64,000 nucleotides of DNA from Riptortus pedestris (taxonomy: Eukaryota > Arthropoda > Insecta > Hemiptera > Alydidae). The notes beneath the pieces were generated by a model. The model was given only the letters and a program-made list of their open reading frames with translations, made no database searches and was not told the origin of the DNA. A program made the translations under genes and the position numbers. Where the stretch lies: NCBI GenBank assembly GCA_019009955.1, contig CM032228.1:251302501-251366500 (forward strand), given 5' to 3'. Shown piece after piece: positions 10,812 to 21,500 of this stretch; the first letter of the stretch is position 1; each line of letters starts with the position of its first letter.

Positions 10812-12110
10812 CTTGTGGAGGAAGGGGGATAAGTTTCTTGGAATATCCCAGTGTATTAGGTTTGTCAAATAATAGTAACACTAGGTGAAAGAAAAAAAAA
10901 ATCAAAATTAAATGCATATTTAATGGACCTGCTATCTGAAGATCCACACGCATCTAGAACTTCACTTGCATGACCAGCATAAGTCTTCAAAAATAATTTC
11001 TTATGGGGATTCCAGAGTTTCACAGTTCTGTCCGAACCACAGGTAATGCAATAAACTCCATCCACTAAAACATATAGATTCCAATGCTGTTTTACTACCA
11101 GAGTATATTATTTTCCTACAATAATATGTCAAGATCATTTTAGCTGGTTTCCCAAAAAGGGAATCTGCTGTTGTGGTTGTAACTTTTCCGTACCTATTGG
11201 ACATAGAACAAAATTTGTATAGGACCTCTTTTGTTTATCATGAAAATATCTATCAGTTATATTCTACCAGCTGTTTTGATCAGATGCATTTGAAGGAGAT
11301 ATTGTACATGATATTCAAATGATATAATTTTAATATAATCATACATGGTATTCAAATGAAATAATCTTAATATCATTGTAAATGATATTCAATTGAAATT
11401 ATTTTAATATCATCATACACAATATTCAAATGAAATTATTTTAATAATGTTCTATGAGATATTGAAATTATGAATTTTAATATCATTTTACAAGACATTT
11501 AAATTATACAATTTTAATATCATCAAACACATTATTGGAATGAAATAATTTTAATATCTCCGTACATGATATTCAAATGAAATAATTTTGTTATATTATA
11601 TTATACACTATAAAAATAGTTCTGACTTTTATAAAAAACATGTTTATAAAACAAGCAAAAGTGTTAATGAAATTTGAAAACAAATGATGGATTTCTTGAA
11701 AACTTTAAACTTTCTAGAATATATAACTGTCAAACTTATACACACTCAACACTTGAAATAAAGTTTTCTTCTTTTTTAGTTTTCACTACCAGGCCTAAAA
11801 TAAAGTTAGTTATTTTAAAACACACTCCAGTATTTTTTGTGACTTTAAAAAATGATTTAAATACATATAAATATTTAAACCAATGATTCAAACAGACTAT
11901 CATTAAAATTTAAAATAATTTGTAAACATATTAACAACAAATCTAAATCAATATTTAATATATTTTGATTATCCATAGCTGATCAGATTTATATCACTAA
12001 TGTTCTTGCATTAAGCTTATGTAAAATGTTTAGAGCAACTCACCATTGAATCTGACTTTCCTTACAGCCCCTTGTTTACAATCAATAGTCTTGAAACAAG
12101 TAAAATCCAT
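97..12110 (-). CDS. WDR83: WDR83 (MORG1) WD40-repeat protein, five exons, 3' end outside window
   Basis: WDR83 is a seven-bladed WD40 scaffold known from the ERK/MAPK module, the HIF prolyl-hydroxylase PHD3 and spliceosome-associated complexes. Exons read on the minus strand: 12110-12044, 11064-10929, 10351-10150, 5620-5488, 202-97 (644 nt, 214 codons plus 2 nt). Spliced frame and phases are continuous. Repeats seen: residues about 10-40 (CGSDRTVKLWNP), 50-90 (GHASEV, then SGGGDKSLIHWEV), 92-130 (ending SHDNTVMIWDLKS), 137-170 (ASLDCRIRRYDIRAG), 180-213 (DGQCYVV, FDKSTGELL). Order and spacing follow human WDR83 (315 aa); about two more WD repeats should lie left of position 1. The start MDFTCFK has an in-frame stop 9 codons upstream and is some 12 residues shorter than the human N-terminus. 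Introns carry a solo LTR, Helitron-like and Helentron-like elements and a SINE. Confidence 0.93.
303..352 (-). mobile_element. Helentron-like family, 3' terminal fragment
   Basis: Carries the reversed 3' terminus (agtctgtcacgcaggggc) and the subterminal aagcagatttccc. The copy breaks off after about 50 bases. Confidence 0.55.
478..691 (-). mobile_element. tRNA-type SINE, copy 1
   Basis: Reverse of the 9507-9721 SINE: gggaatcaaactcgctact is the reversed B-box region and catggctaacctgagcccc the reversed head. The tail end is at the low coordinate side (ttattaatgtc). Confidence 0.65.
928..1800 (-). mobile_element. Helitron-like 3' end, interrupted by a Helentron-like insertion
   Basis: Begins with the reversed CTAG end and the CCCGGC/GCCCGGG hairpin next to a (TA)n tract. 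The element is split: 928-1020 and about 1655-1800 join to the sequence seen uninterrupted near 52140-52340. The segment 1024-1654 between them is a foreign element. Confidence 0.6.
1024..1654 (+). mobile_element. Helentron-like element nested in a Helitron-like element
   Basis: Short form (631 bp) with both termini: AGCAGATTTCCCCTAAGGG at the left and TACGCAGCCCCTGCTTGACG at the right, with a (TA)n core at 1148-1170. Confidence 0.7.
2430..3542 (+). mobile_element. Helitron-like element with tandem hairpin units, 5'-truncated
   Basis: Three tandem units each with aacaaaagttgtttattttg-type hairpins, ending in the hairpin CCCGGGCGATGCCGGG and tatctgagCTAG, then (TA)n. The 5' AAAATTGTAACC end is missing. 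Confidence 0.6.
3543..3720 (-). mobile_element. (TA)n tract and 5' fragment of a Helentron-like element
   Basis: About 70 bases of TA repeat, then the reversed 5' segment with gaacctcatttt, tgggtag and cctgtcatgagtacaacctc; the terminal palindrome is lost. Confidence 0.45.
4171..5004 (-). mobile_element. Helentron-like element, complete
   Basis: 834 bp, both termini intact: agtccgtcacgcaggggctg at the left and gatttcccttaagggaaatc plus tgct at the right; TA core about 4836-4880. Confidence 0.75.
5160..5410 (-). mobile_element. Degenerate internal fragment of the Helentron-like family
   Basis: Shares the tgtatataacgatatttata and ttcagctattaatgaacttg segments with complete copies but has no termini. 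Confidence 0.4.
5488..5620 (-). CDS. WDR83: WDR83 exon 4
   Basis: Encodes residues 136-179: VLRDAKDSITALQVTQNE, then the RIRRYDIRAGALTADYIG segment typical of WDR83. Acceptor TGTTCTAG, donor GTAAGG. Confidence 0.93.
5768..6441 (+). mobile_element. Solo LTR of an LTR retrotransposon
   Basis: 674 bp bounded by TGTTGCG and CGTAACA (imperfect inverted termini) and flanked by ATAT at 5764-5767 and 6442-6445, a 4-bp target duplication as in Ty3/gypsy or BEL elements. It has a TATATAAAGG box at 5957-5966 and AATAAA at 6330-6335, so transcription is plus, opposite to WDR83 whose intron it occupies. No internal retroviral-type coding region remains. Family assignment is not possible without a primer-binding site or pol. 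Confidence 0.7.
6123..6212 (+). repeat. 25-bp tandem repeat inside the solo LTR
   Basis: Four units starting at 6123, 6148, 6173 and 6198, each gacagtgcagtgccg followed by a variable tail. It lies downstream of the LTR TATA box, so in the transcribed part. Confidence 0.75.
6446..7051 (+). mobile_element. Helitron-like element, divergent 3' end
   Basis: Starts next to the LTR, shares the aaacggctggaccgatttga segment and two hairpin units with the main family, but ends in GTCTGTCGGGCCCGCTAG rather than the usual CCGGG hairpin. A sister subfamily. Confidence 0.5.
7052..8427. other. Unique AT-rich WDR83 intron sequence
   Basis: No gene, terminal repeat or family copy was recognised. It contains short poly-T and AT stretches only. 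Confidence 0.4.
8428..8860 (-). mobile_element. Helitron-like fragment, two hairpin units
   Basis: Reversed units with gtttgccgaaaaacgaatag, cttataacccccactcctg and the reversed hairpin segment. Neither terminus is present. Confidence 0.5.
8870..9266 (+). mobile_element. Degenerate Helentron-like fragment, 3' part
   Basis: Runs from ttgtctgttactgctctaga to ttagtttacacagccccttt. The terminal hairpin is lost and the copy is heavily mutated. Confidence 0.45.
9507..9721 (+). mobile_element. tRNA-type SINE, copy 2, with 11-bp target duplication
   Basis: The head has tagccatgtgagttaaagcg and a Pol III B-box-like gagttcgattccc, followed by a body with agaaaagggtggtaacctgt and a short AT-rich tail. 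It is flanked by taaattatcat at 9496-9506 and 9722-9732, a clear target-site duplication. Non-coding, mobilised by a LINE partner that I cannot name. Confidence 0.8.
10150..10351 (-). CDS. WDR83: WDR83 exon 3
   Basis: Encodes residues 68-135, including SGGGDKSLIHWEVETGKP and FSGSHDNTVMIWDLKS. Acceptor TGATTTTCAG, donor GTATTA, phase 0 at the 3' border. Confidence 0.93.
10463..10660 (-). mobile_element. Helentron-like fragment, 3' end
   Basis: Starts agtccatcacgcaggggctg and breaks off after the taaatttaattt segment, where another element end (aacattgaccaaaag) begins. Confidence 0.55.
10748..10810. repeat. (TA)n microsatellite
   Basis: About 55 bases of uninterrupted TA next to WDR83 exon 3, in intron 2. 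It gives rise to spurious Ile-Tyr frames. Confidence 0.9.
10929..11064 (-). CDS. WDR83: WDR83 exon 2
   Basis: Encodes VDGVYCITCGSDRTVKLW and on to AGHASEVLDACGSSDS (residues 23-67). The acceptor is TATGTTTTAG. The donor is GTCCAT, weak compared with the other junctions, but it is the only position that keeps frame with exon 3 and gives the conserved SS-x-x-LSGGGDK sequence. Confidence 0.88.
11298..11592 (+). repeat. 37-bp minisatellite, eight units
   Basis: Units begin at about 11310, 11347, 11384, 11421, 11458, 11494, 11530 and 11568 with gatattcaaatgaaat as the recurring core and aattttaatat behind it. It lies in WDR83 intron 1. Units are unseparated and diverged, so this is not a CRISPR array. 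Confidence 0.75.
12044..12110 (-). CDS. WDR83: WDR83 exon 1 (start codon at 12110)
   Basis: Encodes residues 1-22, ending in VRKVRFN, plus one base. The donor is a strong GTGAGT (plus-strand actcac, 38-43 bases past 12000). The motif around IDCKQGAVRKVRFN matches the conserved first blade of WDR83. Confidence 0.88.
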
Positions 12111-12458
12111 CGCACAGTTTAGATGGCCTTTTGATTAAGTTATACAAGTTATTTTAAAATCACAAGGCAAGAGAATTACATTTTAGTGATAAAATCATCT
12201 CCAAATGTCAAATCCAGTGTGGCAGCAATGATAATAAACAAAGTAACATCAGTATTACCTTCTCCATCTTCTCCTAAGGTTATCATGTGCGTTTTTCTTT
12301 GTGTATATACTATTTTCGTTGTAGTAAGGTGGTAGATTCAACCGTTTTGAGGCCCAAATATAATTGAACGTTATAAATGGATATGTTTTATGCCATTTTA
12401 AGCTAAATAATTAAATATTAAAGTTGAAGATTGCTGAAGTAAATATCTCACGCCAAAA
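12111..12458. promoter_or_regulatory. Probable bidirectional promoter of WDR83 and MRPL19
   Basis: The start codons of WDR83 (minus) and MRPL19 (plus) are 348 bp apart and point away from each other. The interval holds no repeat copy, unlike almost all other non-coding DNA here, which suggests constraint. I see no clear TATA box, as is usual for housekeeping promoters. The promoter role is inferred from geometry. Confidence 0.55.
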
Positions 12459-12516
12459 ATGTTTCTGAGAACTTGGAATAGGCTACAAGCCGAAAAAAAC
12501 GTTTTAGTTAATCTCT
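12459..12516 (+). CDS. MRPL19: MRPL19 exon 1
   Basis: Start codon at 12459 and donor GTGAGT at 12517. Encodes the presequence, residues 1-19 plus one base. Confidence 0.88.
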
Positions 12517-15500
12517 GTGAGTATAATAATATAAATTAAAAAACTACACTTATTTTTAAGATGTTCATCTATTTATTTGTTTCTTGATATTACAGTTAAA
12601 AATACAAATGTGTGTTATGGAAGTACTCAGGCAGAATTGAATCTGCATGATAAAAGTAATGAAGGAGTTGTAAAAGAGCAGGCTCCTGCACAGGAAAGAT
12701 TGCAGGAAAGGTTTATATATCCCGAGTTTCTCCCAGACCCAAAAATTGAATGGAGAAACGCCATTAGAGAGAAGTTGGAACGGAATGACATGGTCAGAAG
12801 GCGGACACAGATAGATATTCCAGAATTCTATGTAGGTACGTAGTAAATTAGAAAAGGAATATATTTCTTATTATTTGATTGCTCTTCTATTCGGCTTACA
12901 GGAATGGGATAATAATAATTTTTTCATATGTTGAGCTGAAATTTATTATATATACTTTGCTCATGAGATTTCCTTCTCTTTAAATCTTGAGTTTGGTTTA
13001 ATTAAGGAAGGAACTCAGTTGAGCTACAGCACTCAATCAAGACTGGTTGACGGTGATTAATATTACTTGAAGTCTTATAATAGAATTATTTCATTACAAA
13101 GTGTAGACATTGCCATTTCCAATTTTATAAAAGTAGTGGATATTGTTAATTAAGAGTCTATCATTTTTTTATTCATATAAGATCATTGATTTTGGCAACT
13201 TGGGCAAGTATCTTCAAAGTCCCTTTCATTGTATCTTTTCTATCTATACTTATCCATGTATTCCATTTTTTTTTTATTTTTTAGGAACTATTATGTCTGT
13301 GACTATGGCTACTCCTCATTCACCTACTAAAAAGAATAAATTCGTCGGAATATGTATACAGCGGAAAGGATGTGGACTTCGTGCAACTTTTGTTCTTAGA
13401 AACGTGATTGATAATTTAGGTAATATATTATTTGTACGTGCATGCATATATTTTTCATTTCAGACTGATTGGAATAAATCAATCACACTAATGTTATTTT
13501 ATTTTTTCCCTCTTTCAAGAATCCCTTTAAAGAGGGAATTTATTTGATACATTTCATGTATACCTTATGCTAGTAGAGGATTGTTGAGTGCCGGCTAATA
13601 TATATAGTATCTTAATTCTTCAAATACAGAATTTTATTAAGAGTGCTTACAGTTTCGGGCACCATTGGTTCTTTTCTTCAGAGCTGAACAATGAGCAAAA
13701 ATAAAAGAAGTAAACAAATTTGTGAACGATTGTGAAAAAGCATAACATTTTCTGTTATATGTACAATGGCTGTAAATATACAAAACATTATTTTTTATTA
13801 AAAGTGACAGGTGACTATGACGAAAAAAGGGGGGGGATGTAAAGACTTTATCAAAAAAATAAGTAAATTGAAAAATTAGATATAGTACATACCAATTTCA
13901 TATAGAGGAGGAGCAGGGAGCACAAACTGCATTCGGTGGAGTCTACATTATGAACGAAGGATAAGGCAAAGGTAGGTGGGGAGGAGGGGGGGGGGCAAAA
14001 AAGGAAGGTATGAGCATGAAGTATTTTAAATATATGTGCATATCTGGGAGATATTTTTGTTTGACAGTTAGTAGTAGTAGTAGTAGTTTATGCTATTGGG
14101 GTCTATGTTAATGTGAAAGGTTTCAGAAATGAGACGTTTATGGTGATTATTTTGTGTATCTAATGTGCAAGTGTTGTTAAAATCAAAGGTGTGATTGTGA
14201 GTTTTGTGAGGGCGGAACTGTCTATTTTTTCCTTTGTAATGGTGTGTTTATGTTGTTACAGTCTGTTTTTGTGGTGTTGTTTAGTCTTTCCAATGTATAC
14301 AGCATTACAGTTAGGTGTCAAGGATGGGACTTTATATATGATGTCGGTGGTTTGATCAAAGGGAAGAGGGTCCTTGAGTTTGATGTAAAGGGATTTGAGT
14401 TTATTTTTTGTTTTGAGTCCTAAGTTGATGGATGGAAATGTTTCTTTTATAGTTTTATTTATTTGTTCTGTGACGTGTTTTTGTTAAGTTATGGATGGGA
14501 AACTGTAAGCACTCTTAATAAAATCCTGTATTTGAAGAATTAAGAAATTATATGTTAACTGACACCCAACAATCCTCTACTAGCATGCTATAACCAACGA
14601 CAAACAATACAACTAATGATCATGTATACTTTAGTACATCGCATGTATTTGACTTACATACAATACACTACTAATATAAATTATTTCAATTTAATAAAGA
14701 CATTTTTAAAAAAAGAAATGGAGGTATCTAGAAACAAAATAATTTTGAAGTATTCAGAAGAAACTAATTGATAAAAATATAAAACAAATAGCCCTGTATA
14801 TCTTCAAATAATTTAATTCAATCAAAAAGGAAGTTTAAAATTGTTCAGTTTCATTTTTCAATAGTTTACCCATAATTAAGAGTTCCAGGCTCCCTCAATG
14901 CGCTACGCTATAACAGATTTTCCTTAAGGACTCCCGAAACTAAATGTCTAGCGAGAGGGTGGAATTTCGAAAACTCCACATATCTTCCTTATTATACAAT
15001 GGATCAAAAAAATGTATAGAAATTGTATACAATCTTATTGTAAGTTATATGTTCTAGAAATATAGTTTTATACATATATTCTCTATCTTGAATATTAACT
15101 GAGATATTTGCATTTTTAGATTTCACCCTGCAGCAAACTCCCACTCCTACTCATGTCACATAAACAATACTCTGTTATAAAATTTAACACTTTCTTCAAA
15201 GCTCAAATACCAAATATTGTTTTCAATCAACATTTACTAGATGAAATACTTGCAAATAAGTTGTGTGATGGCGCATTATTTAAGATTTTTACATCCTTGA
15301 CCAGAAAATGTTTTGTTTTAGCTATACTACTCTTGGTATTTTCTTCTGTTTGTTTGTTCCGTAATGTTTTAGGGCGAAAACTACTTGGTTATCATCACCC
15401 TGTAGTATCTATAACTATATATTTCATTCATCACTAGAGATCATATTAGGTAATGGCTGAAATCGGCCTGGGGGGGGGGGTGGAATAATAGAAAATTTTA

Positions 15501-18500
15501 AATATCACGGTTACTATGAGTTGGACTGAAAACGTTTATATAACCTATATTTGGGGAATTTTCTACAATTGTTATTAAATACACTTTTTTCTTATTTCGA
15601 ATATTAATCGAGTTATTTGTAATTTTTTGTTTTCTGCTTTAGTAGACCCCCCGCTTATAATCATCTGATTTTCACTAAAAATACTGAGCACATTCCAAAT
15701 TCTGTTAACGGCTTCGTATTACGAGAGAAATGGTGAATAGACGGGAGATAAAATGACCAATGTGTCATACCAGCATGATGGAAATCTGCTTAGTTTACGC
15801 AGCCCCTGCATGATGGACCGTTCCTCTTTTTTGGTTTGAAAATTTTGGAAGTACTTTATTGTATTTCATCATATTTAGCAAACATTATTTATTAATGTCC
15901 AATTTGAATCTGTAAAGAAATGACTTGATTGCACCATGTCCTATTATTACTTTACATCAAAGTCAGTCGTAGTATTATGTTTATCAATCTATATTTTAAT
16001 GGGAGATGTGAACCTTTTTAAAGAGCATCTGTTCAGAGTCATGGTCCAGTGTTATGTCATTTCTTTAAGGTCTGGTGTCATTTCACTCTCTAAAATTCCA
16101 AAATGCCCTTCATCCCATTGGAAATAAATAATGAGGTTGGTCTGTTGTGATAAAAGTTGTTGTCTAGTGTGTTCCATGATTGCATCATGTGTAGAGTAAT
16201 TAGTCAATGCTTGCAAAGTTGTTTTACTGTCTGTGAAAATAGTAGTAGAGTCATGATTTGTGTTATTATAATGCATGCATCATAAACTTTTAAGTATCAC
16301 CATTCTTTCAGACTTGTTATTAGTACTTAGTCTTCTGGGTCTAAATCTTTTTACATCAATCAGTTCATTTCTTTTAAAAACTACAAAAGCGCAATCAACA
16401 CTTAGCCATTCTAGGCGTTTTCAGTTAAATAGTTACGTCAGATTTTCCTGATGTATTTAAAGATATTTTTTAATAATAGACAGGTTGCATTCACTGGCTA
16501 TATCAAATAAGGCCATTTTACCACTCTTTGGTCGCGTATCTGGCTTCTTGACACCAAAATTGAATGCATTGAGAATGATTTGGAAGAGGAAGAGATTTTA
16601 TGAAATTTCAGTGCCATGACAATGTTTATTCGTTATTCTCTTGTCTGTTAAATGATATATTTAATACCTCATTAATTATGCTCAAAATACTAGTAAAAAT
16701 AATATATATCTATATATATATAAAATTGTAACCTCTGTCTGTACATTGATTTTTTTCTCGAAATTTCACGATAACTTTTCGTTTCACATGTCATAGACAC
16801 CATAACTGCATTTTGTTTCTTTGGTGTCTGTTTGTTTGTTTGTTTGTTTGTTTATTTGTTTGTTTGTTTATTTGTTTGTTTGTTTGTTACCTTTTCACGC
16901 ATAAACGGCTGAACCGAATTTTATGAAACTTGGTATGTATATTACTACTAGCCCAACTTAGACTTTAGGCTATATTAATGTTCTCTAAGACGAACAGGAG
17001 TGGGGGTTATAAGGGAGGCCTGAAATTAAAAATAGCGATATTTCATTTTCTATTGCTTTTTCAGCAAATATGCTCATAACAAAAGTTGTTTATTTTGTAA
17101 TTTAGAGTAACTTTTGTTATATGCACTTTTGCCGTATACGGAAGTATAAATGAGTTATACACTAAACACTATAGCGGGAGTCCACAATTTTATTTGGCAT
17201 AAAAGACTCAACCGAACTAAAACAAACTCGCTGTGTGAATTAATACTAACGATTTACTTATAATAAGCCATACTAACATTTCAAGGGACGGGCAGGAGTG
17301 GGGGTTATAAGGGAGACCAGAAATTAAAAATAGCGATATTTCGTTTCCTATTGCTTTTACAGCAAATATGCACATAACAAAAGTTGTTTATTTTGTTATT
17401 TAGAGTAACTTTTGTAATATGCACTTTTGCCGTATACGGAAGCATAAATGAGTTATACGCTATAAACTAAAGTGGGAGTCCACAATTTTATTTGGCACTA
17501 AAAACTCAACCGAATTAAACCAAACTGGTTATGTGAATTAGTACTAACGCCTTCATTATAATAAGCTATACTAACATTTCTAGGGACGGGCAGGAGTGGG
17601 TGTTATAAGGAACGCCTGAAATTTATAATAGTGATATTTCGCTTCCTATTGCATTTTCGGCAAATATGCACATAACAAAAGTTGTTTATTTTGTTATTTA
17701 GAGAAACTTTTTTTTTATATATACACTATCATCGTATACCGAAATATTAAGACGTTATACGCTAAAAATTATAGCGGGAGACAACAATTTTATTTGGCAC
17801 AAAAGACTCAACCGAACTAAATAAAACACTCATTATGTGTATTAGCACTAACGCCTTCCTTATAATAAGCCATTCTAACATTTCTAGGGACGGGCAGGAG
17901 TGGTGGTTATAAGGGAGGCATGAAATTAATATTAATGATTTCCTATTGGGTTTTCGGCAAATATGCACATATCAAAAGTTGTTTATTTTGTTATTTAGAG
18001 AAATTTGCTCAGCACTTCTTTTCAATGTGAACTACCAGGTACCTCACCTGAAAAAATTAATTCAAATATATATCAATATTTTCTCCTTAATAATTCAAAT
18101 CTATGCATAATGCACAGGAGACGGGAAATATGACAATATGCAGGACAGTGAAGTTTTACATAAAAAAAATAATTTTATTATTAACAAATGCCAAAAACGG
18201 GTATTAACCCTAAACACTGGAACGGGTAAATGTCAAAATATTGTGCAATGTAAAGCCTTGCCAAAAATATACCATCACCATTCAGCCTCAAATGAATTCC
18301 CGAGCGAAGCCGGGTATCTAAGCTAGTATATATATATATAAAATTGTAACCTCTGTCTGTACATTGATTTTTTTCGCGAAATTTCACGATAACTTTTCGT
18401 TTCACATGTCATAGACACCATATCTGCATTTTGTTTCTTTCGTGTATGTTTGTTTGTTTGTTACCTTTTCACGCATAAACGGCTGAACCGAATTTTATGA

Positions 18501-21500
18501 AACTTGGTATTTATATTACTACTAACCCAACTTAGACTTTAAGCTATATTAATTTTCTCTGAGGCGAACAGGAGTGGGGGTTATAAGGGAAGCCTGAAAT
18601 TAAAAATAGCGATATTTCGTTTTCTATTGGTTTTTTGGCAAATATGCACATAACAAAAGTTGTTTATTTTGTTATTTAGAGTAACTTTTGTTATATACAC
18701 TTTTGTCGTATACCGAAGTTTAAATGCGTTATACGCTAAAAATTATAGCAGGAGTCAACAATATTATTTGCCAAAAAAGACTCAACCGAACTAAATAAAA
18801 CTCGGTATGTGCATTAGCACTAACGCCTTCATTGTAATAAGCCATGCCAACATTTCTAGGGACGGGCAGGAGTGGGGGTTATAAGGGAGGCCTGAAATTA
18901 AAAATAGTGATATTTCGTTTCCTATTGGTTTTTCCGCAAATATAAACATAACAAAAGTTGTTTATTTTGTTATTTGAAGTAACTTTTGTTATATACACTT
19001 TTGTCGTATACCTAAGTATAAATGAGTTTTACGTTAAAACTTTAGCGGGAGCCACAAATTTTATTGGGCACTAACGAACTTAACAAAGCTCGGTATGTCA
19101 ATTAGCATTAATTCTTCCATGATTATAAGTTATATTAAGATTTTTAGGTTCGAACGAGAGGGGGGTTATAAGGAAGGCCTGAAATAAAAATTCACCTTAT
19201 TTACATGTATAAGAGACGGGAAATATAAAAATATCGAAGACAGTGAAGTCATATCGAACAAATATACTATTATTAGCAATTCCAAGGCAACGACGGGTAT
19301 CAATCCTAAATACTGGCACGGGTAAATGTCAAAATATTGTGCAATGTAAAGCCTGCTAAAAAGTACCATCACCATTCAGCCTCAAATGAATTCCCGGGCG
19401 AAGCCGGTATCTGAGCTAGTATATATATAAATTTAATTTTGTAGTTTCTTATTATGATTTTCATGAGCTCTATTAGGCTATAGTATTAAATTTGACACCA
19501 TTTTAAAATATGGCTTCATTCAATTAAATTCACATTTTACATGTCTTGTTTTTCAGGTAGTTTTAAGATAAAACATTACCACAAATAAAAAAATTCCGTC
19601 ATGCAGGGGCTGCGTAAACTACACAGATTTCCCAAGTGAAGGTTTACAATAGATAAATATACATACATTTAAAACTACCATGAATGTTAAGTGAATAAAT
19701 ACAAACAATGAGAAATATTTCCGTCAATTTACAATACAAGTTAATAATTTCTACAATGGATAGCAGCTGAATTGTAAACAAACAGGCTAGCCAACCTCAT
19801 AGCGCTGAATAGATAGATAGACTGGAAAGACAAATAATTAATGAAATATTTCTGAATATAACATATTAATTTTGTTGAAAACAATTTACTAAAGCTACTG
19901 CTGTAATTAGTTATTAATCATAATCTGTTTTATCTCAATCACTCAAATTTTAGTAATCCAAGAACAAAAAAAGGAGGGGGGGGGGGAGTCAACAGAATGT
20001 ATTTTCATATATCTCACAAAGTAAAAGTTCAATGAAAACAATATTTGGTATTTAACCTTGGAATGAAGTGGTCCATGAGATAACAGCTTATTGTTATATA
20101 GCATGAGCAGAAGTGGGGGTTTGCTGAAGGCTCATAACTGAAAAGTGCAAATATCTTGGTTAATATTCAGGATAAAGAATAAATGTATATAGCAATATTT
20201 ATAGAAAATTTTCAATATCGCGTCATGAGTACGACCTCAATAGCTGATTTCCCTTAAGGGAAATCTGCTAAAATAATTAGTAAGTAAATTAAAAAAAAAA
20301 AAACTATTGCCTTAGTCTAAATGAGGGTTAATAATTGGTTCCTCCCTATATTTTGACATTACTGGAGAATATTTATATTACTTCATCTTCAAAAACTTAC
20401 TTTCAACTCCCATTTATATATTGTTTATTTAATGTTGGGTGTCTTTCAGGCACAGAAATTATGTACCATTTGTATGACCCTACAATTGAAGCAATTGAAG
20501 TATTAAGACTCGAGAAAAGATTAGACGATGAACTATTTTATTTAAGAGATGCCCTTCCAGAATACAGCACTTTTCCTCTCGATATGGAACCTGAAATTCT
20601 TCCTGAAGGTACTCCTGTCCCAATTAACACAACTCAGGTATTTTTTTTTATTTTTCTATATTACAATTAAATATTTTTTTGTCATATCTAAAATGTTATT
20701 TCCTTTATGATAGCTGCCATTATTTAGAATTGTTTCTAACAATGTAAAGGATACTTAGGTACGACTACAGAAACACTCAATCAATCAGAAGATGAGTGTT
20801 TTGATGCTTACAGTTTCAGACCCCTTCGGTATCCTTCTTCAAATTTACAATGAATGAAAGTTGTTTAAGCAATATTATATCAACTACTTTTTTATAAAAA
20901 AAGGTAGATAATGAGGAGCAAGAAAACATTTTAGCAGATTTCCCTTAAGGGAAATCAGCTATTGAGGTCGTACTCATGACACGATTTTCGAAAAATTTCT
21001 TTAAATGTCCATCGATCCTACCCAGGAGATGACAAAATTGAGGAACACTCTAGCGGTCGCAATTTTAGTTTAATCGTCACCAAACTTGGTATTTAAACGT
21101 TTTATGTAAAAAGGAAGATCAAGTTCGTTAACGGCTGAAATTGGACCATTGAGAGGGGGGGATTTTCAAAAATTCGAAATATCTCCGTTATTATGCATCG
21201 GATCGAGAAATTGTATAGAACCAATCTTATTGCAAATTAAATTTACTATAAATAGTGTTATATACAATTATTCTCTATCTTGAATATTAACCGAGATATT
21301 GGTATTTTTATGAACGCTGTGGTCGGGTATTGTTCGGATTAGTTCGGCCATTTTCGTAACTTCTCGACTCAGGTGGAAGCTTCTTCTAACCTTACCTGTT
21401 GTTTCTAACCGTACCTTACCTTCGTTACTTTGTGTGATATAAGCAAATACGGTCTGTTCATCCGCCACCCCCCCCCCTTCTTTAGTTCTTGTACTACTAA

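Larger units (their letters stand above)
13569..14585 (-). mobile_element. Penelope-like retroelement, 5'-truncated, with inverted terminal arms
   Basis: Arms at 13569-13656 and 14499-14585 are reverse complements (about 88 bp, several mismatches), as in Penelope elements with inverted pLTRs. Between them the minus strand encodes the C-terminal GIY-YIG endonuclease region: [34 protein letters not shown], then [17 protein letters not shown] and a stop at 14256-14258; after a frameshift it continues with [15 protein letters not shown] and [13 protein letters not shown]. The reverse transcriptase is absent. Sits in MRPL19 intron 3. Confidence 0.75.

Noticed and set aside
11298..11592. CRISPR-like array
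   Set aside because: Units are contiguous and diverged with no unique spacers, and the genome is eukaryotic.
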